Source of the DNA: Geomicrobium sp. JCM 19039 | Lineage (GTDB): Bacteria; Bacillota; Bacilli; Bacillales; Marinococcaceae | Assembly: GCF_000698145.1 (NCBI RefSeq) | Contig: NZ_BAXB01000002.1 | Location: 349,939 to 413,938 of the forward strand | Reading direction: 5' to 3' | DNA length: 64,000 nt | Part shown: positions 20,252-28,864 of the stretch, in pieces | Layout of the letters: the number at the start of each line of letters is the position of its first letter | Numbering within the stretch: the first letter of the stretch is position 1 | Program-made: the position numbers and the translations under genes | Notes under the pieces: generated by a model | Told to the model about the DNA's origin: nothing | Database searches by the model: none | Seen by the model: the letters and a program-made list of their open reading frames with translations, nothing else

Positions 20252-21034
20252 CTAGTCAATGATTTGTTCCAAACCGTAAATCAATGTTTTTGCCGACATA
20301 ACCGTCTCGACTGCCAGTTTCACACCTGGCATAAACGAATAACGATCGATTGAATCATGACGCAATGTGAATGTCTCACCATTGCCCCCAAAAATCACTT
20401 CTTGATGGGCGACAAGTCCTGGCAGGCGAACGCTGTGAATCGGCATCCCTTGGTACATGCCACCTCTTGCTCCGTCTAACGTTTCTTGTTCGTCAGGATG
20501 CCCTTGCTTTTTCTCGTTTCTCACTTGGGAGATTAATTCAGCCGTTTTTAACGCCGTTCCTGAAGGCGCATCAAGTTTTTGATCATGATGACGCTCAATA
20601 ATCTCGACATCTTCATAAAATTTCGCTGCCATTTGTGAGAACTTCATCATGAGCACCGCTCCGATCGCGAAGTTCGGGACAATCATCGCCCCCAAGCCTT
20701 TTTGTTCCGTTTGCTTACGCAACTCATCAATTTCTTGTTCACTAAAACCTGTCGTCCCAATGACAGGACGAATGTTGTATTCGATCGCTTGTTTTAAGTT
20801 TTCTTTAGCTGATTCTGGTGTCGTCAAATCAATGAATACATCCGCACGCACATCATCTTTAAAGCATTCTTCAATGCTTGTATATAAAGGAACTCCTTCT
20901 GGGTCAAACCCTGACTCTTCTTTTGATTTTCGGTCTACATACGCCACCGCCTCAAACTCGGCAGTGTTCGCAATCAATTGCCGCGCAGCACTGCCCATTT
21001 TGCCTCGTGGTCCTGCTAGTATAATTTGTATCAT
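20252..21034 (-). CDS. dapB: 4-hydroxy-tetrahydrodipicolinate reductase
   Basis: DapB reduces the product of DapA in lysine and diaminopimelate synthesis; the pathway also supplies dipicolinate in sporulating cells. The 260-residue protein has the nucleotide-binding G-P-R-G-K-M-G-S loop, PVIGTTGF, the catalytic ERHHDQK segment and the substrate-binding DAPSGTA motif. It overlaps the ypjD stop by 4 bp. Confidence 0.96.
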   Translation of the reverse strand: MIQIILAGPRGKMGSAARQLIANTAEFEAVAYVDRKSKEESGFDPEGVPLYTSIEECFKDDVRADVFIDLTTPESAKENLKQAIEYNIRPVIGTTGFSEQEIDELRKQTEQKGLGAMIVPNFAIGAVLMMKFSQMAAKFYEDVEIIERHHDQKLDAPSGTALKTAELISQVRNEKKQGHPDEQETLDGARGGMYQGMPIHSVRLPGLVAHQEVIFGGNGETFTLRHDSIDRYSFMPGVKLAVETVMSAKTLIYGLEQIID

Positions 21035-21375
21035 GTTGATTCCTCACTTTCTTCAATGCGTGTCCAACGATCTTTATCTCTTGTATTAAATTTGTGCATA
21101 ATTTCGTCAAAGCTCTCTGACAAATCCACATCTAAAGAGTTTGCAAAACAAATGAGCACAAACAATATGTCGCCCATTTCTTCTTCGATTTTCTTGTCGG
21201 CTTCTTCATTTTTCTTTGGCTTCTCGCCGTATACGTGATTGATTTCTCTAGAAAGTTCTCCGACTTCTTCGGTCATCCGCGCAAGCATCGACAGCGGGGA
21301 AAAGTACCCTTCTTTAAACTGCCCAATATAACGATCCACATCTTCTTGCATATCGTTCATCGTTTTCAACGTCAT
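21031..21375 (-). CDS. ypjD: MazG-family nucleotide pyrophosphohydrolase YpjD
   Basis: This all-alpha NTP pyrophosphohydrolase-like protein has the family metal motif in TEEVGELSREI and EEEMGDILFVL. I start it at ATG 21375 (M-T-L-K-T), preceded by GGGTGA; a longer open frame upstream to 21519 overlaps the divergent ypjC promoter and has no typical sequence. The product of about 114 residues matches the short YpjD form. It heads the ypjD-dapB-mgsA-bshA-cca-birA unit and is divergent from ypjC. Confidence 0.86.
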   Translation of the reverse strand: MTLKTMNDMQEDVDRYIGQFKEGYFSPLSMLARMTEEVGELSREINHVYGEKPKKNEEADKKIEEEMGDILFVLICFANSLDVDLSESFDEIMHKFNTRDKDRWTRIEESEEST

Positions 21376-21412
21376 CGTATCACCCATTCGCATCGTGTAG
21401 ACTGAAGCAGAT

Positions 21413-21441
21413 TTGCTCCTCGTCTTGTTTTCCACTATAAT
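21413..21441 (+). promoter_or_regulatory. Sigma-A-like promoter of ypjC
   Basis: TTGCTC (21413-21418) and a perfect TATAAT (21436-21441) are separated by 17 bases. They lie in the 100-bp divergent ypjD/ypjC interval, 38 bp before the ypjC start. Confidence 0.6.
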
Positions 21442-21478
21442 ATGAACGTCTATAATACCGAAAGTAGGAGGAAGCTCT

Positions 21479-22351
21479 GTGGCAAACATACTCATACATA
21501 CAAAGCGGATCTTTTTCATTCTGCTCGGTTGTGCGCTCGTATCATTCGGACTCGTCTATTTTAACATGGAAAACAGTTTAGCTGATGGGGGATTTACCGG
21601 AATTACTCTGATTCTTTATTTCGTGTGGACGATTGACCCTGCCTTATCAAATATTGTACTCAACATACCTATGTTTATTTTAGGCTACCGAGTGCTCGGG
21701 CGTACCTTGTTCGTTTATACAATTATCGGCACACTCGGCTTGTCATTATTTCTATGGATATTTCAAGCAGTTCAAGTGATTCAGCTTCCGTTACAAGATG
21801 ACCTGACGCTCGCCGCATTATTTTCAGGCGTGTTCATTGGAACAGGTCTTGGCATCGTCTTTCGTTATGGGGGTACAACTGGCGGTGCTGATATTATCGC
21901 CAAACTCGGTTTCAAGTATTTCGGATGGAGCATGGGTAGAACACTGTTTATGTTTGATGCACTCGTCATTACCGCATCATTAATTTACTTAGACTACCGT
22001 CAAGCAATGTACACCCTCGTTGCCGTATTTGTAGCCGCTAGAGTTATTGATTTCATTCAGCAAGGCGCTTATTCAGGCAAAGCGGCATTTATTATCTCTG
22101 AAAATACTGGCGCTGTAGCCGACGCTATTCTCATGGAGATGGAGCGAGGCGCAACGATCTTGCAAGGAAAAGGCTCATATACCGGCAAAGAAAAGGAAGT
22201 TCTTTATTGTGTAATCGCCCGTAATGAAACCGTTCGACTAAAGGCGATCGTCGAAAACGTCGATCCCCACGCGTTTATTACCATTTCTAACGTACAAGAT
22301 GTTGCCGGAGAAGGCTTTACACTCGATGATGAAAAACGACCGTATCAATAA
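21479..22351 (+). CDS. ypjC: YitT-family (UPF0750) membrane protein YpjC
   Basis: This 290-residue membrane protein has five or six hydrophobic segments in its first 190 residues and a C-terminal cytoplasmic DUF2179 domain (GATILQGKGSYTGKEKEVLYCV). The motif RYGGTTGGADI between membrane segments is typical of the YitT family. Transport substrate is unknown. The start is GTG 21479 after AGGAGG. It is the only + strand gene between recU-ponA and the window end, and its place next to ypjD matches B. subtilis YpjC. Confidence 0.9.
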   Translation: MANILIHTKRIFFILLGCALVSFGLVYFNMENSLADGGFTGITLILYFVWTIDPALSNIVLNIPMFILGYRVLGRTLFVYTIIGTLGLSLFLWIFQAVQVIQLPLQDDLTLAALFSGVFIGTGLGIVFRYGGTTGGADIIAKLGFKYFGWSMGRTLFMFDALVITASLIYLDYRQAMYTLVAVFVAARVIDFIQQGAYSGKAAFIISENTGAVADAILMEMERGATILQGKGSYTGKEKEVLYCVIARNETVRLKAIVENVDPHAFITISNVQDVAGEGFTLDDEKRPYQ

Positions 22352-22437
22352 CGTTAAAGTTCATCTAGATTAGTTGAACGTTAGATCTTCCTAGTTTGCC
22401 CTGTTTGTGCTTGACCCTCACTACAGGTTGAAGTTTG

Positions 22438-22603
22438 CACTCCAGAGTACAAGGGCAACATCGGTGGCTAAAAATCACCCACCGTGTTTTCTAGACACTC
22501 CAGAGTACAACGGCAACATCGGTGGCTAAAAATCACCCACCGTGTTTTCTAGGCACTCCAGAGTACAACGGCAACATCGGTGGTTCAAAATCACCAACCG
22601 CGG
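22438..22603. repeat. 58-bp tandem repeat, 2.8 copies, each with a small hairpin
   Basis: Units begin CACTCCAGAGTACAA at 22438, 22496 and 22554; the first two are 58 bp and nearly identical, and the third diverges after about 50 bp. Each full unit contains CGGTGG ... CCACCG, a 6-bp stem around CTAAAAATCAC. Further diverged copies occur at 23944-24010 and 24047-24072. There are no unique spacers of the kind seen in CRISPR arrays. Confidence 0.85.
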
Positions 22604-22988
22604 AGGACCGGCCGAGCCCTTCGATCTTACGACGAAGGCGATGAAAACTTGGAAAATGAATACCCGAAATGGGTTGGACAGGATGTCTCGCATGAGTGAG
22701 TTATAAAGAAAGCTACACACTTCTTTTAGTGACCTCGGGCTTTTACTTAGAAAACCCGGAGAGTCGATAAGGTGGGGGATGCCCATTAGGACGCCTAGTT
22801 AGCAAAAGTTTTAGCTCTGCACCTTGCTCAGTGCCTTGCATGAGAGATGGGATCATGTACATTTGCAATGCGACATGTTGCTCGAACCCCCGCATAGACT
22901 GAATTCGTTCATTTCGGTTAACGAAGATCTTAAATAGTGATGTGCTTTTTTACTGACCTGAGCAGTTTTTAACACGGATCGGAAAAAA

Positions 22989-23018
22989 TGATTCCAAAAG
23001 ATCACCGTTTTGGAATCA
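22989..23018. repeat. Perfect 11-bp inverted repeat
   Basis: TGATTCCAAAA and TTTTGGAATCA flank an 8-base loop. The right arm continues into GATTCA, and the same TGGAATCAGATTCA text recurs at about 23092. There is no T run, so it is not a terminator. Confidence 0.7.
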
Positions 23019-23339
23019 GATTCACTCATATGTGACTGTTTTGCCTCTTTCTGCTTCCAATCGATGGTCATCTAGTTCCAAACATCCAATTATGGAATCA
23101 GATTCAGCACATTAAAGAAATTGAACGACAATCTAGTTCCAAAGCGATGTTTATGTTCACCAGATCGAGTCGCATGCCCTGCCCCGCTCGGTATAAACAC
23201 CATTGGAGGGATTTCGCTACGGGAAAGAGATATGAAGACAGTTTTGTCATAACGGTCGAATCGTATGAAATCACGATGTAATCTCTCCAACATGGCGTCC
23301 AATAATGCCTTCCGTTCATCCTATATCATCCAAACAAAG

Positions 23340-23362
23340 AGCGATCGAGTCGCTTTTTTTTT
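23340..23362 (+). terminator. Terminator-like hairpin on the + strand
   Basis: AGCGA-tcgag-TCGCT is followed by a run of nine T. No intact gene lies upstream within 1 kb on this strand, so it may belong to a decayed gene or to a short RNA. Confidence 0.6.
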
Positions 23363-23381
23363 ACTCTGCCTGCACTCACTT

Positions 23382-23789
23382 TTAAGGATGCTCATATGAT
23401 TCATTTAGCAGCTGAATAAGGTTTTTAGCCATATCCCCTTCCATTGAGTACAATTCTCCTGGTTCACGATGATTTGAAAACAATACAGACGACTGCTGAA
23501 CATACACTCGAAATTCCGATCCTCCACCTAGGTCAACCATGTAATCAGGATCGACAATTAATAAGACGTCTGCACGTTCTGCTTCCATGTCGTTAATGAG
23601 ATTTCGAAGCGCAAACGATGTGTCCCGATCGAGGGTAAGGTGAGGCTGATCGTCATTTCCATAAATGAAAAATGTCACACCTTTCGCTTCGTACGGAATA
23701 TCCAGTTCTAACTCTGATTGTTCCTCCTGTGCACAACCTGCCATGAGACTTAACAATATGAGAACGAATCGAAACTTGGATACGATCAT
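23382..23789 (-). CDS. Predicted lipoprotein of unknown function
   Basis: The protein of about 135 residues starts with a signal sequence (K-F-R-F-V-L-I-L-L-S) and a lipobox L-M-A-G-C, so the mature lipoprotein would start at the Cys near residue 19. The rest is acidic, with no domain that I recognise; a beta-rich fold is suggested by alternating hydrophobic residues. ATG 23789 has GAGGGG upstream. It is flanked on both sides by repeat-rich DNA and has no equivalent at this place in B. subtilis, so it is probably an acquired or lineage-specific gene. Confidence 0.65.
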   Translation of the reverse strand: MIVSKFRFVLILLSLMAGCAQEEQSELELDIPYEAKGVTFFIYGNDDQPHLTLDRDTSFALRNLINDMEAERADVLLIVDPDYMVDLGGGSEFRVYVQQSSVLFSNHREPGELYSMEGDMAKNLIQLLNESYEHP

Positions 23790-23943
23790 CTGCACAGCCC
23801 CTCACTTTCGCTACCCTCTCATACACATCGCGTACAACGTATTATAGTCTTTGAACATTCGTCCTTTCCCGAAAACAAAGGATAATAAAAGACCTGGAAG
23901 TAGCAACCCGTGTGCTTGATCTCAACGACATGAGAGCGAACGG

Positions 23944-24072
23944 GTCACATCTGTAGCTAAAAATCACCACCGTGTTTTCTAGGCACTCCAGACTATATGG
24001 CGATATCACCTCTCACTGCGCTGCGGTTGTGCTCGCTGTGGCAACCCTACACTCCAGAGCATAAGGCCTGCA
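23944..24072. repeat. Diverged copies of the 58-bp repeat
   Basis: 23944-23999 matches the tandem unit from CATC-N-GT-N-GCTAAAAATCACC through ACCGTGTTTTCTAGGCACTCCAGA; 24047-24072 starts a further partial unit with ACACTCCAGAGCATAAGG. They lie on the other side of the lipoprotein gene from the main array. Confidence 0.75.
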
Positions 24073-24175
24073 TCAATCCTCCACTTTTGTCTAGAAGTTC
24101 GCGCAAAACAGGTGTAACTCTATAAAAATTCGCCAAATCCCCAATAATTACATCGAGAAGATGACTGGCCTTTTC

Positions 24176-24213
24176 CTCATTCGCTCGGCATGACTCCAAG
24201 CCGAGCGAATGAG
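24176..24213. repeat. Perfect 14-bp hairpin without T run
   Basis: CTCATTCGCTCGGC and GCCGAGCGAATGAG form a perfect 14-bp stem around a 10-base loop. Neither strand has a T run after it, so it is a palindromic element rather than a simple terminator. Confidence 0.7.
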
Positions 24214-24260
24214 TTAGAGTCTCTATGCCACACTTTAGCTATCGGTATGCCCATTCAATC

Positions 24261-24302
24261 AAAAAACACCGCAAACGTTAGTGTTTAACGCTTGCGGTGT
24301 TT
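24261..24302 (-). terminator. Terminator after the yugP-type gene
   Basis: On the minus strand ACACCGCAA ... TTGCGGTGT forms a long stem followed by TTTTTT, eight bases after the stop codon at 24310. Confidence 0.88.
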
Positions 24303-24309
24303 GAAATAC

Positions 24310-24995
24310 TTAATCGTCACCTGCAGCTACATACATCATAATGAAACGTGCAAGTTCTAGCACTGCAACGAGTGCACCAGCGACATAGGTGAGTGCTGCA
24401 GCATTTAATACTTTCTTTGACTCTCGTTCTTCATTATTTCGAATAATGCCAGAAGCCGTCATTTGACCCATTGCTCGGTTAGAGGCATCAAACTCTACAG
24501 GAAGTGTAACGAGTTGGAATAAGACAGCTGCCCCCATAAATACAATACCGGCAAGCAAAAGACCTTGAGCTTGCAAAATAATGCCAGCCAGAATAAAAAT
24601 AAATGAGAAGTTCGAGCCGATGCTTGCAAACGGCACAAGCCTCGAACGCAGTCTCATAAAACTATAATCTTCAGCGTCTTGAATGACGTGACCCACTTCG
24701 TGTGCAGCAACTGCAGCACCGGCAATTGAAGTTCCGTAATAGTTATCTTCAGATAGCCGAACAGCTTTTTTTGACGGGTCGTAATGGTCGGTAAGCTTAC
24801 CCTTTACAGGTCGATCGTTACATCATATATGCCATTGTCTTCCATAATCCGCCTAGCGACTTCAGCACCTGTCAATCCTTGGCTATTCTGGACTTGAGAA
24901 TATTTACTATACGTTGATTTCACTCTCGCCTGGGCATAGAGAGGAATAATTAGCAACAAAGCAAAGTAAATAATAAATGAAAAACCACTAAACAT
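24310..24995 (-). CDS. Zinc-dependent membrane peptidase, YugP family (frameshifted as assembled)
   Basis: The protein is a neutral zinc metallopeptidase of the YugP/DUF family. An N-terminal membrane segment (residues 5-22) is followed by LTDHYDP, a conserved V-R-L-S-E-D-N-Y-Y-G-T-S motif, the zinc motif H-E-V-G-H near residue 97, and three more hydrophobic segments. The frame is lost at 24809-24810 where one C appears to be missing (D-P-V-K-G reads D-L-stop); repair gives about 228 residues, normal for YugP. ATG 24995 follows GGAGG by 8 bases. Its position between the repeat region and ypjB is not that of B. subtilis yugP, so it may be an extra copy or a moved gene. Confidence 0.82.
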
Positions 24996-25061
24996 GCGAT
25001 TCACCTCCATAATGGATGGTATATTACTATTTTATTAAGAAAGCATTCGCTCGTCAAAGAA

Positions 25062-25847
25062 TCAGCCTCGCTCACGCTCTTTTTCACCTTTATATTTCTT
25101 CCAACCAGCATAAGTAAGGCTCGTCACAATGACACCACCGACGATAAAAATAACCATGAGTAACGACGAGCTACTCGATTTAGGCTCCATGTCGTACATT
25201 CGGTGAAGTTCATAGGTTAATGCTTTAAAAAAGGGCTCAGCTTCAGATTCATCGTAAAGGCGATGGCTATGCTCACTCATAAACGATAATAATGATCGAA
25301 TTTCTTCTTGTTCCGATTGGGATGTTCGTAGCATCATCGCTGGACGCACCACTTGAAACTGGACGACCCATTCATTCCACGCGTGTTGGAAACGGGTCGG
25401 ATCAGATTCGTTAGAGGCCCGTTGCACAGCTTCTAACTGCGCAAAAACGTCTTCTCTCGTATCCAACCAAGCGGGTTGATGCGGGTGGATGACGGCGTCG
25501 ATTAAATAATAAAAACGCTCAGCTGCCATCAAACGCTCCTCATGAGGCATGTTCGCAGCTGTTAATGCTTCATCGGTCCGTTCATAGTTCCTAATTATGA
25601 TGCCCATATCATGAATATTTAATGAGGCCGATTCATAGTCAGCTCTTGTTAGCGGTGTAGATAATGATCGAAGAACGAGCCTTGCATCTTCATACTTTTC
25701 CTCTTCTACAAGTAAAACGATTTCTTCAGCTTTTGTATCAATGTTCACCCACTCATCTTCACGTTCTGCAGCACCGGCAATCTTTGCTCCATGTAAAACT
25801 ACTAACGCCAAAATAAAGGGAATAACGACTCTTATAAACGCCCGCAC
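25062..25847 (-). CDS. ypjB: Sporulation protein YpjB
   Basis: The 261-residue protein has an N-terminal signal-like segment (residues 5-27), a long helical extracytoplasmic part, and a C-terminal membrane helix followed by K-K-Y-K-G-E-K. This layout and the position next to ypjA identify YpjB, a protein whose mutation affects sporulation in B. subtilis but whose biochemical role is unknown. The start is GTG 25847, eight bases after GAGGAGG. Confidence 0.87.
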   Translation of the reverse strand: MRAFIRVVIPFILALVVLHGAKIAGAAEREDEWVNIDTKAEEIVLLVEEEKYEDARLVLRSLSTPLTRADYESASLNIHDMGIIIRNYERTDEALTAANMPHEERLMAAERFYYLIDAVIHPHQPAWLDTREDVFAQLEAVQRASNESDPTRFQHAWNEWVVQFQVVRPAMMLRTSQSEQEEIRSLLSFMSEHSHRLYDESEAEPFFKALTYELHRMYDMEPKSSSSSLLMVIFIVGGVIVTSLTYAGWKKYKGEKERERG

Positions 25848-25914
25848 TAAAAGAGCCTCCTCTCTTGTCCAACTATTCTAGCCTATGAGCCATTGGACAA
25901 GAGTAGACCATCAT

Positions 25915-26520
25915 TCAAATTCGCGGTAGTTTTAATTGGTATCGGTCGGTGCGAATACTCAACATATAGGTGGTGAACACAGCTGTTAAACCGAGCCAAA
26001 AAGTGAAATAGCCGATATGATCAATATACGGCATGAGTACGCTATGCACACCAGGGTGCATGCCATACACGTAATCGATAATGTCGTTATGTACGGTCCA
26101 GATCATGGCGACGAGCAAGTGCCATGGCTTAATCCGAAAATAGGGCATAAATAATAATGCTTGAAGGGCCATGCCTGCGTGGGAAGCAATGAGCATATAA
26201 TTTTGGAACGATAGCGGCGCCCCCATCACACCCGCACCTACATTCATTACAACGGCCCAAATGCCGTATTTTATTAACGTCACCGCTGCAAGTGCTTCAA
26301 TCAGTCCAAGGTTTTTACGCAACAGTAATGCTGCAAGCACGATCGTGAAGAACAAGCTTGCCGTTGGACTATCTGGCACAAATGGCAAGAATATCGGTGG
26401 AGTTACCATCAATTGACTTTCATACCATAAAAAACCATAAAGCGTACCAAATGCATTAATAAAGAATAATGCCCACAATCCATACGGATGGCCAACGACA
26501 TGAATCAACGCTCTTATCAT
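25915..26520 (-). CDS. ypjA: DUF1405 membrane protein YpjA
   Basis: This 201-residue protein has five to six hydrophobic segments with few charged residues between them and conserved W-Y-E and H-x-D/N features (WTVHNDIIDYVYGMHPGVH). It matches the DUF1405/YpjA family of unknown function. It lies between qcrC and ypjB, as in B. subtilis, but a strong terminator separates it from qcrC. Confidence 0.88.
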   Translation of the reverse strand: MIRALIHVVGHPYGLWALFFINAFGTLYGFLWYESQLMVTPPIFLPFVPDSPTASLFFTIVLAALLLRKNLGLIEALAAVTLIKYGIWAVVMNVGAGVMGAPLSFQNYMLIASHAGMALQALLFMPYFRIKPWHLLVAMIWTVHNDIIDYVYGMHPGVHSVLMPYIDHIGYFTFWLGLTAVFTTYMLSIRTDRYQLKLPRI

Positions 26521-26550
26521 GTTTTCATCCTCACTTTATGTAATGATGAA

Positions 26551-26582
26551 GAAAAAAGCTGACAAACGTGTCAGCTTTTTTT
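26551..26582 (-). terminator. Terminator of the qcrABC operon (bidirectional shape)
   Basis: AGCTGACA-aacg-TGTCAGCT forms an 8-bp stem flanked by A and T runs on both sides. It follows the qcrC stop on the minus strand. Confidence 0.9.
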
Positions 26583-26589
26583 CGGACGC

Positions 26590-27438
26590 TTATTCATCAG
26601 CGTCTTCATCCTCTTCATCATCATCTGTATCTTCTGCGTCTTCGTCGCCTTCAGCGCCGCCAGCACCTTCATTCGTGCCGCCACCACTTACAACATATTC
26701 AGAAATGGTTTCAATTTCTTCTGTTTGATCTGCATCAATAACAGCAGGCATTTCGCCAATTCCTTCAACGACGATTTGCGCTACGCCTTCTTCGTCATAT
26801 GCCAAGTCATATAAGTCAGGTCCCATGGCGGTCCCCTCCATATTATCACCGTGACAGGCAATACAACTTTCCTCGACGTAAATATCATAACCTGGATGGG
26901 TCGTATCAATTTCCCTGACATCATCGTCAATGGAAGCCGCTCCACCCCATTCGTGCTGATCTGCAGCTTCCCATGTTAAGTAAGCAACAGAGATAAAACC
27001 TAGAAGCATCATACCTGTGGCAATCGGACGCTTAGATAATCTACGCTCTGGACCTTTGTCAAGCCAAGGAGCAAGCATTAGCGCACCGAACGCAAGACCT
27101 GGGATAACTACTGTACCTAAAACAGTGAAGGCTCCTGCGGCTGCTTCATACTTTAGCAACTGGTAAAGGAATAAGAAGAACCAGTCTGGTACCGGGATAT
27201 AACCGGTGGCATTCGGGTCAGCTTCTTGCTCAAGTGGTGCTGGATGAGCAATCGTTAAACAAAGGAACCCGATGAGGAATACTGCACCAACAAGCCATTC
27301 TTTTAACAAATAGTTTGGAAAGAATGCTTCTGTCTTGCCAGGGTACTCCGAATAATCTTTAGGTATATTCTTCATGCGATGTTCGCGATCGGGGATTCTG
27401 GAATCTCCGACGAACTTCATCCCTTTTCCACGTTTCAT
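26590..27438 (-). CDS. qcrC: Menaquinol:cytochrome c reductase, cytochrome b/c subunit QcrC
   Basis: QcrC is a fusion of the last membrane part of cytochrome b and a c-type heme domain in the bc complex of Bacillus. Residues 1-150 carry the conserved K-G-M-K-F-V-G-D-S-R start, the N-I-P-K-D-Y-S-E-Y-P-G-K-T segment and three membrane helices. The heme site is C-I-A-C-H at about residues 193-197. After about residue 250 a tail of some 30 residues is almost entirely D, E, G and A; B. subtilis QcrC lacks it. The tail would lie outside the membrane near the heme, which fits an alkaliphile. ATG 27438 follows AGGAGGGG. Confidence 0.95.
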   Translation of the reverse strand: MKRGKGMKFVGDSRIPDREHRMKNIPKDYSEYPGKTEAFFPNYLLKEWLVGAVFLIGFLCLTIAHPAPLEQEADPNATGYIPVPDWFFLFLYQLLKYEAAAGAFTVLGTVVIPGLAFGALMLAPWLDKGPERRLSKRPIATGMMLLGFISVAYLTWEAADQHEWGGAASIDDDVREIDTTHPGYDIYVEESCIACHGDNMEGTAMGPDLYDLAYDEEGVAQIVVEGIGEMPAVIDADQTEEIETISEYVVSGGGTNEGAGGAEGDEDAEDTDDDEEDEDADE

Positions 27439-27484
27439 CTGTTCCCCTCCTTTGATGTTGATTGAGGGGCAATCTCGCTAATTC

Positions 27485-28156
27485 CTATAGTGGACCGGAG
27501 ATGCCCTGTCTACGAATCATAATAAAGTGAACAGCTATTAAACCGAGTAGTGCTCCTGGTAAGAAGAACACATGGATGGCAAAGAAGCGTGTAAGCGTCT
27601 GTGCACCAATGATTTCTCCACCGGCGAGTAATTCTCCGAGCAAATCACCTATGACCGGAACACTTATGGCAATTTCAAGTCCTACTTGTGTCGCAAAGTA
27701 AGCCTTCATATCCCAAGGTAGTAAGTATCCCGTAAAACCAAGTCCTAAAATCACGAAAAAGATAAGTACGCCGACAACCCAGTTAATTTCCCTAGGTTTC
27801 TTGTATGAGCCGGTAAAGAAAACGCGTAAAGTATGCAGGAACATCATGACGATAACAACACTGGCACCCCAATGGTGCATGCCGCGAACAATCATCCCGA
27901 AGGCAACTTCACTTTGTAAGTATTCTACCGACGCGTGTGCATTAACAATGTCCGGAACGTAATACATTGTAAGAAACATTCCGGAGAGGATTTGGATGAC
28001 GACGGTAAAAAACGTCAGACCACCAAAGCAGTAGACAAAGGCCGAGAAATGGTGACCCGGGTTTACGTGCTCAGGCACTTCATGATCGGCAATGTCACGC
28101 CAGATCGGCGTAATATCGATACGGTCGTCGATCCAATCGTAAATACGTTGTAACAT
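27485..28156 (-). CDS. qcrB: Menaquinol:cytochrome c reductase, cytochrome b subunit QcrB
   Basis: QcrB binds the b hemes and the menaquinol sites of the bc complex. The 223-residue protein has four membrane helices with heme-ligand histidines in GMHHWGAS / LHTLRVFF and in FAIHVFFLPG / AVHFIMI. Length is as in B. subtilis. It lies 14 bp after qcrA and 46 bp before qcrC. Confidence 0.96.
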   Translation of the reverse strand: MLQRIYDWIDDRIDITPIWRDIADHEVPEHVNPGHHFSAFVYCFGGLTFFTVVIQILSGMFLTMYYVPDIVNAHASVEYLQSEVAFGMIVRGMHHWGASVVIVMMFLHTLRVFFTGSYKKPREINWVVGVLIFFVILGLGFTGYLLPWDMKAYFATQVGLEIAISVPVIGDLLGELLAGGEIIGAQTLTRFFAIHVFFLPGALLGLIAVHFIMIRRQGISGPL

Positions 28157-28170
28157 TCGTCGTGCCCCTC

Positions 28171-28671
28171 CTACTGTTGTGATTGTGGCCGCCCGACATA
28201 AACAATGCCGTCGCGAACTTCGTGCTCATAGCGGTGCAACGGTTCCGTTGGCGGTGTGCCCGGCACGTTTGTTCCGTCTTGTTCAAACCTTCCGAAGTGG
28301 CAAGGGCAGAAGAATTGATCAGGGTTGCTCTCATCTCCTCCAAAACTTACCGTACAACCAAGGTGTGTACATACTGGCGACAATGCAACAACATCTTCAC
28401 CATCGAGGTATGCCCAAACCGTTTCTTCAACCTGTTGTGTTACCCAACCATCATCTTGCTCAAATGATAATGGAAATGATTGCGGTTCATCTGTTAGGTT
28501 CTCAACTTCAGTTAACTCGTACATATCACTTGCAGCTTCTGCTCGCAAGATTGGATCTACCGCAAAACGAACCATGGGCATAATCATCGCTGAACCCATG
28601 AAACCGCCTACACCCATGAGTGTATAAGTTAGAAATTGACGTCTAGATACGTTGTGGTTCTTCTCACTCAC
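28171..28671 (-). CDS. qcrA: Menaquinol:cytochrome c reductase, Rieske iron-sulfur subunit QcrA
   Basis: QcrA carries the [2Fe-2S] cluster that takes the first electron from menaquinol. The 166-residue protein has an N-terminal twin-arginine-like S-R-R-Q-F-L-T, one membrane segment (about 13-33) and the Rieske boxes C-T-H-L-G-C and C-P-C-H-F-G, followed by PPTEPLHRYE. It is the first gene of qcrABC and is preceded by a good promoter. Confidence 0.97.
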   Translation of the reverse strand: MSEKNHNVSRRQFLTYTLMGVGGFMGSAMIMPMVRFAVDPILRAEAASDMYELTEVENLTDEPQSFPLSFEQDDGWVTQQVEETVWAYLDGEDVVALSPVCTHLGCTVSFGGDESNPDQFFCPCHFGRFEQDGTNVPGTPPTEPLHRYEHEVRDGIVYVGRPQSQQ

Positions 28672-28807
28672 TTATGTTCCCCCCCTACGTTGCAAAATCA
28701 ATGCTTGCTTTGCACTGTGGCAGAGCGTGATCAAGGGCAGTTGTGAAACTCTTCACGCGGCAAACCAAGATTCGCTCCTGTTCCATTTATAAGACTAAGA
28801 CATATAC

Positions 28808-28837
28808 ATGATAGCGTAGCCGTTTTGGACATGTCAA
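28808..28837 (-). promoter_or_regulatory. Sigma-A promoter of qcrABC
   Basis: A perfect TTGACA (28832-28837), an 18-base spacer and TATCAT (28808-28813) lie about 140 bp before qcrA on the minus strand. Confidence 0.75.
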
Positions 28838-28864
28838 TCTTTTCACAGTGCTATTTTACGAAAA

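Larger units (their letters stand above)
22352..23381. other. Gene-free, repeat-rich interval
   Basis: About 1 kb without a convincing gene. It holds a 58-bp tandem repeat (22438-22603), a perfect inverted repeat (22989-23018) and several copies of TGGAATCAGATTCA and ATCTAGTTCCAAA. A frame without a start codon on the + strand (about 23043-23281) is open for about 80 codons and ends just before a + strand terminator (23340-23362), which may mark the tail of a dead gene. In B. subtilis ypjC and ypjB are close together, so this is inserted DNA. Confidence 0.6.

Noticed and set aside
22438..22603. CRISPR array
   Set aside because: Units are 58 bp and directly adjacent with no unique spacers, fewer than three copies, and no cas genes.
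22989..23018. Terminator at the perfect inverted repeat
   Set aside because: No T run on either strand; it is part of a repeated palindromic word instead.
22526..23319. Short minus-strand open frames in the repeat region
   Set aside because: They overlap repeats, lack family resemblance and show no consistent ribosome-binding sites.
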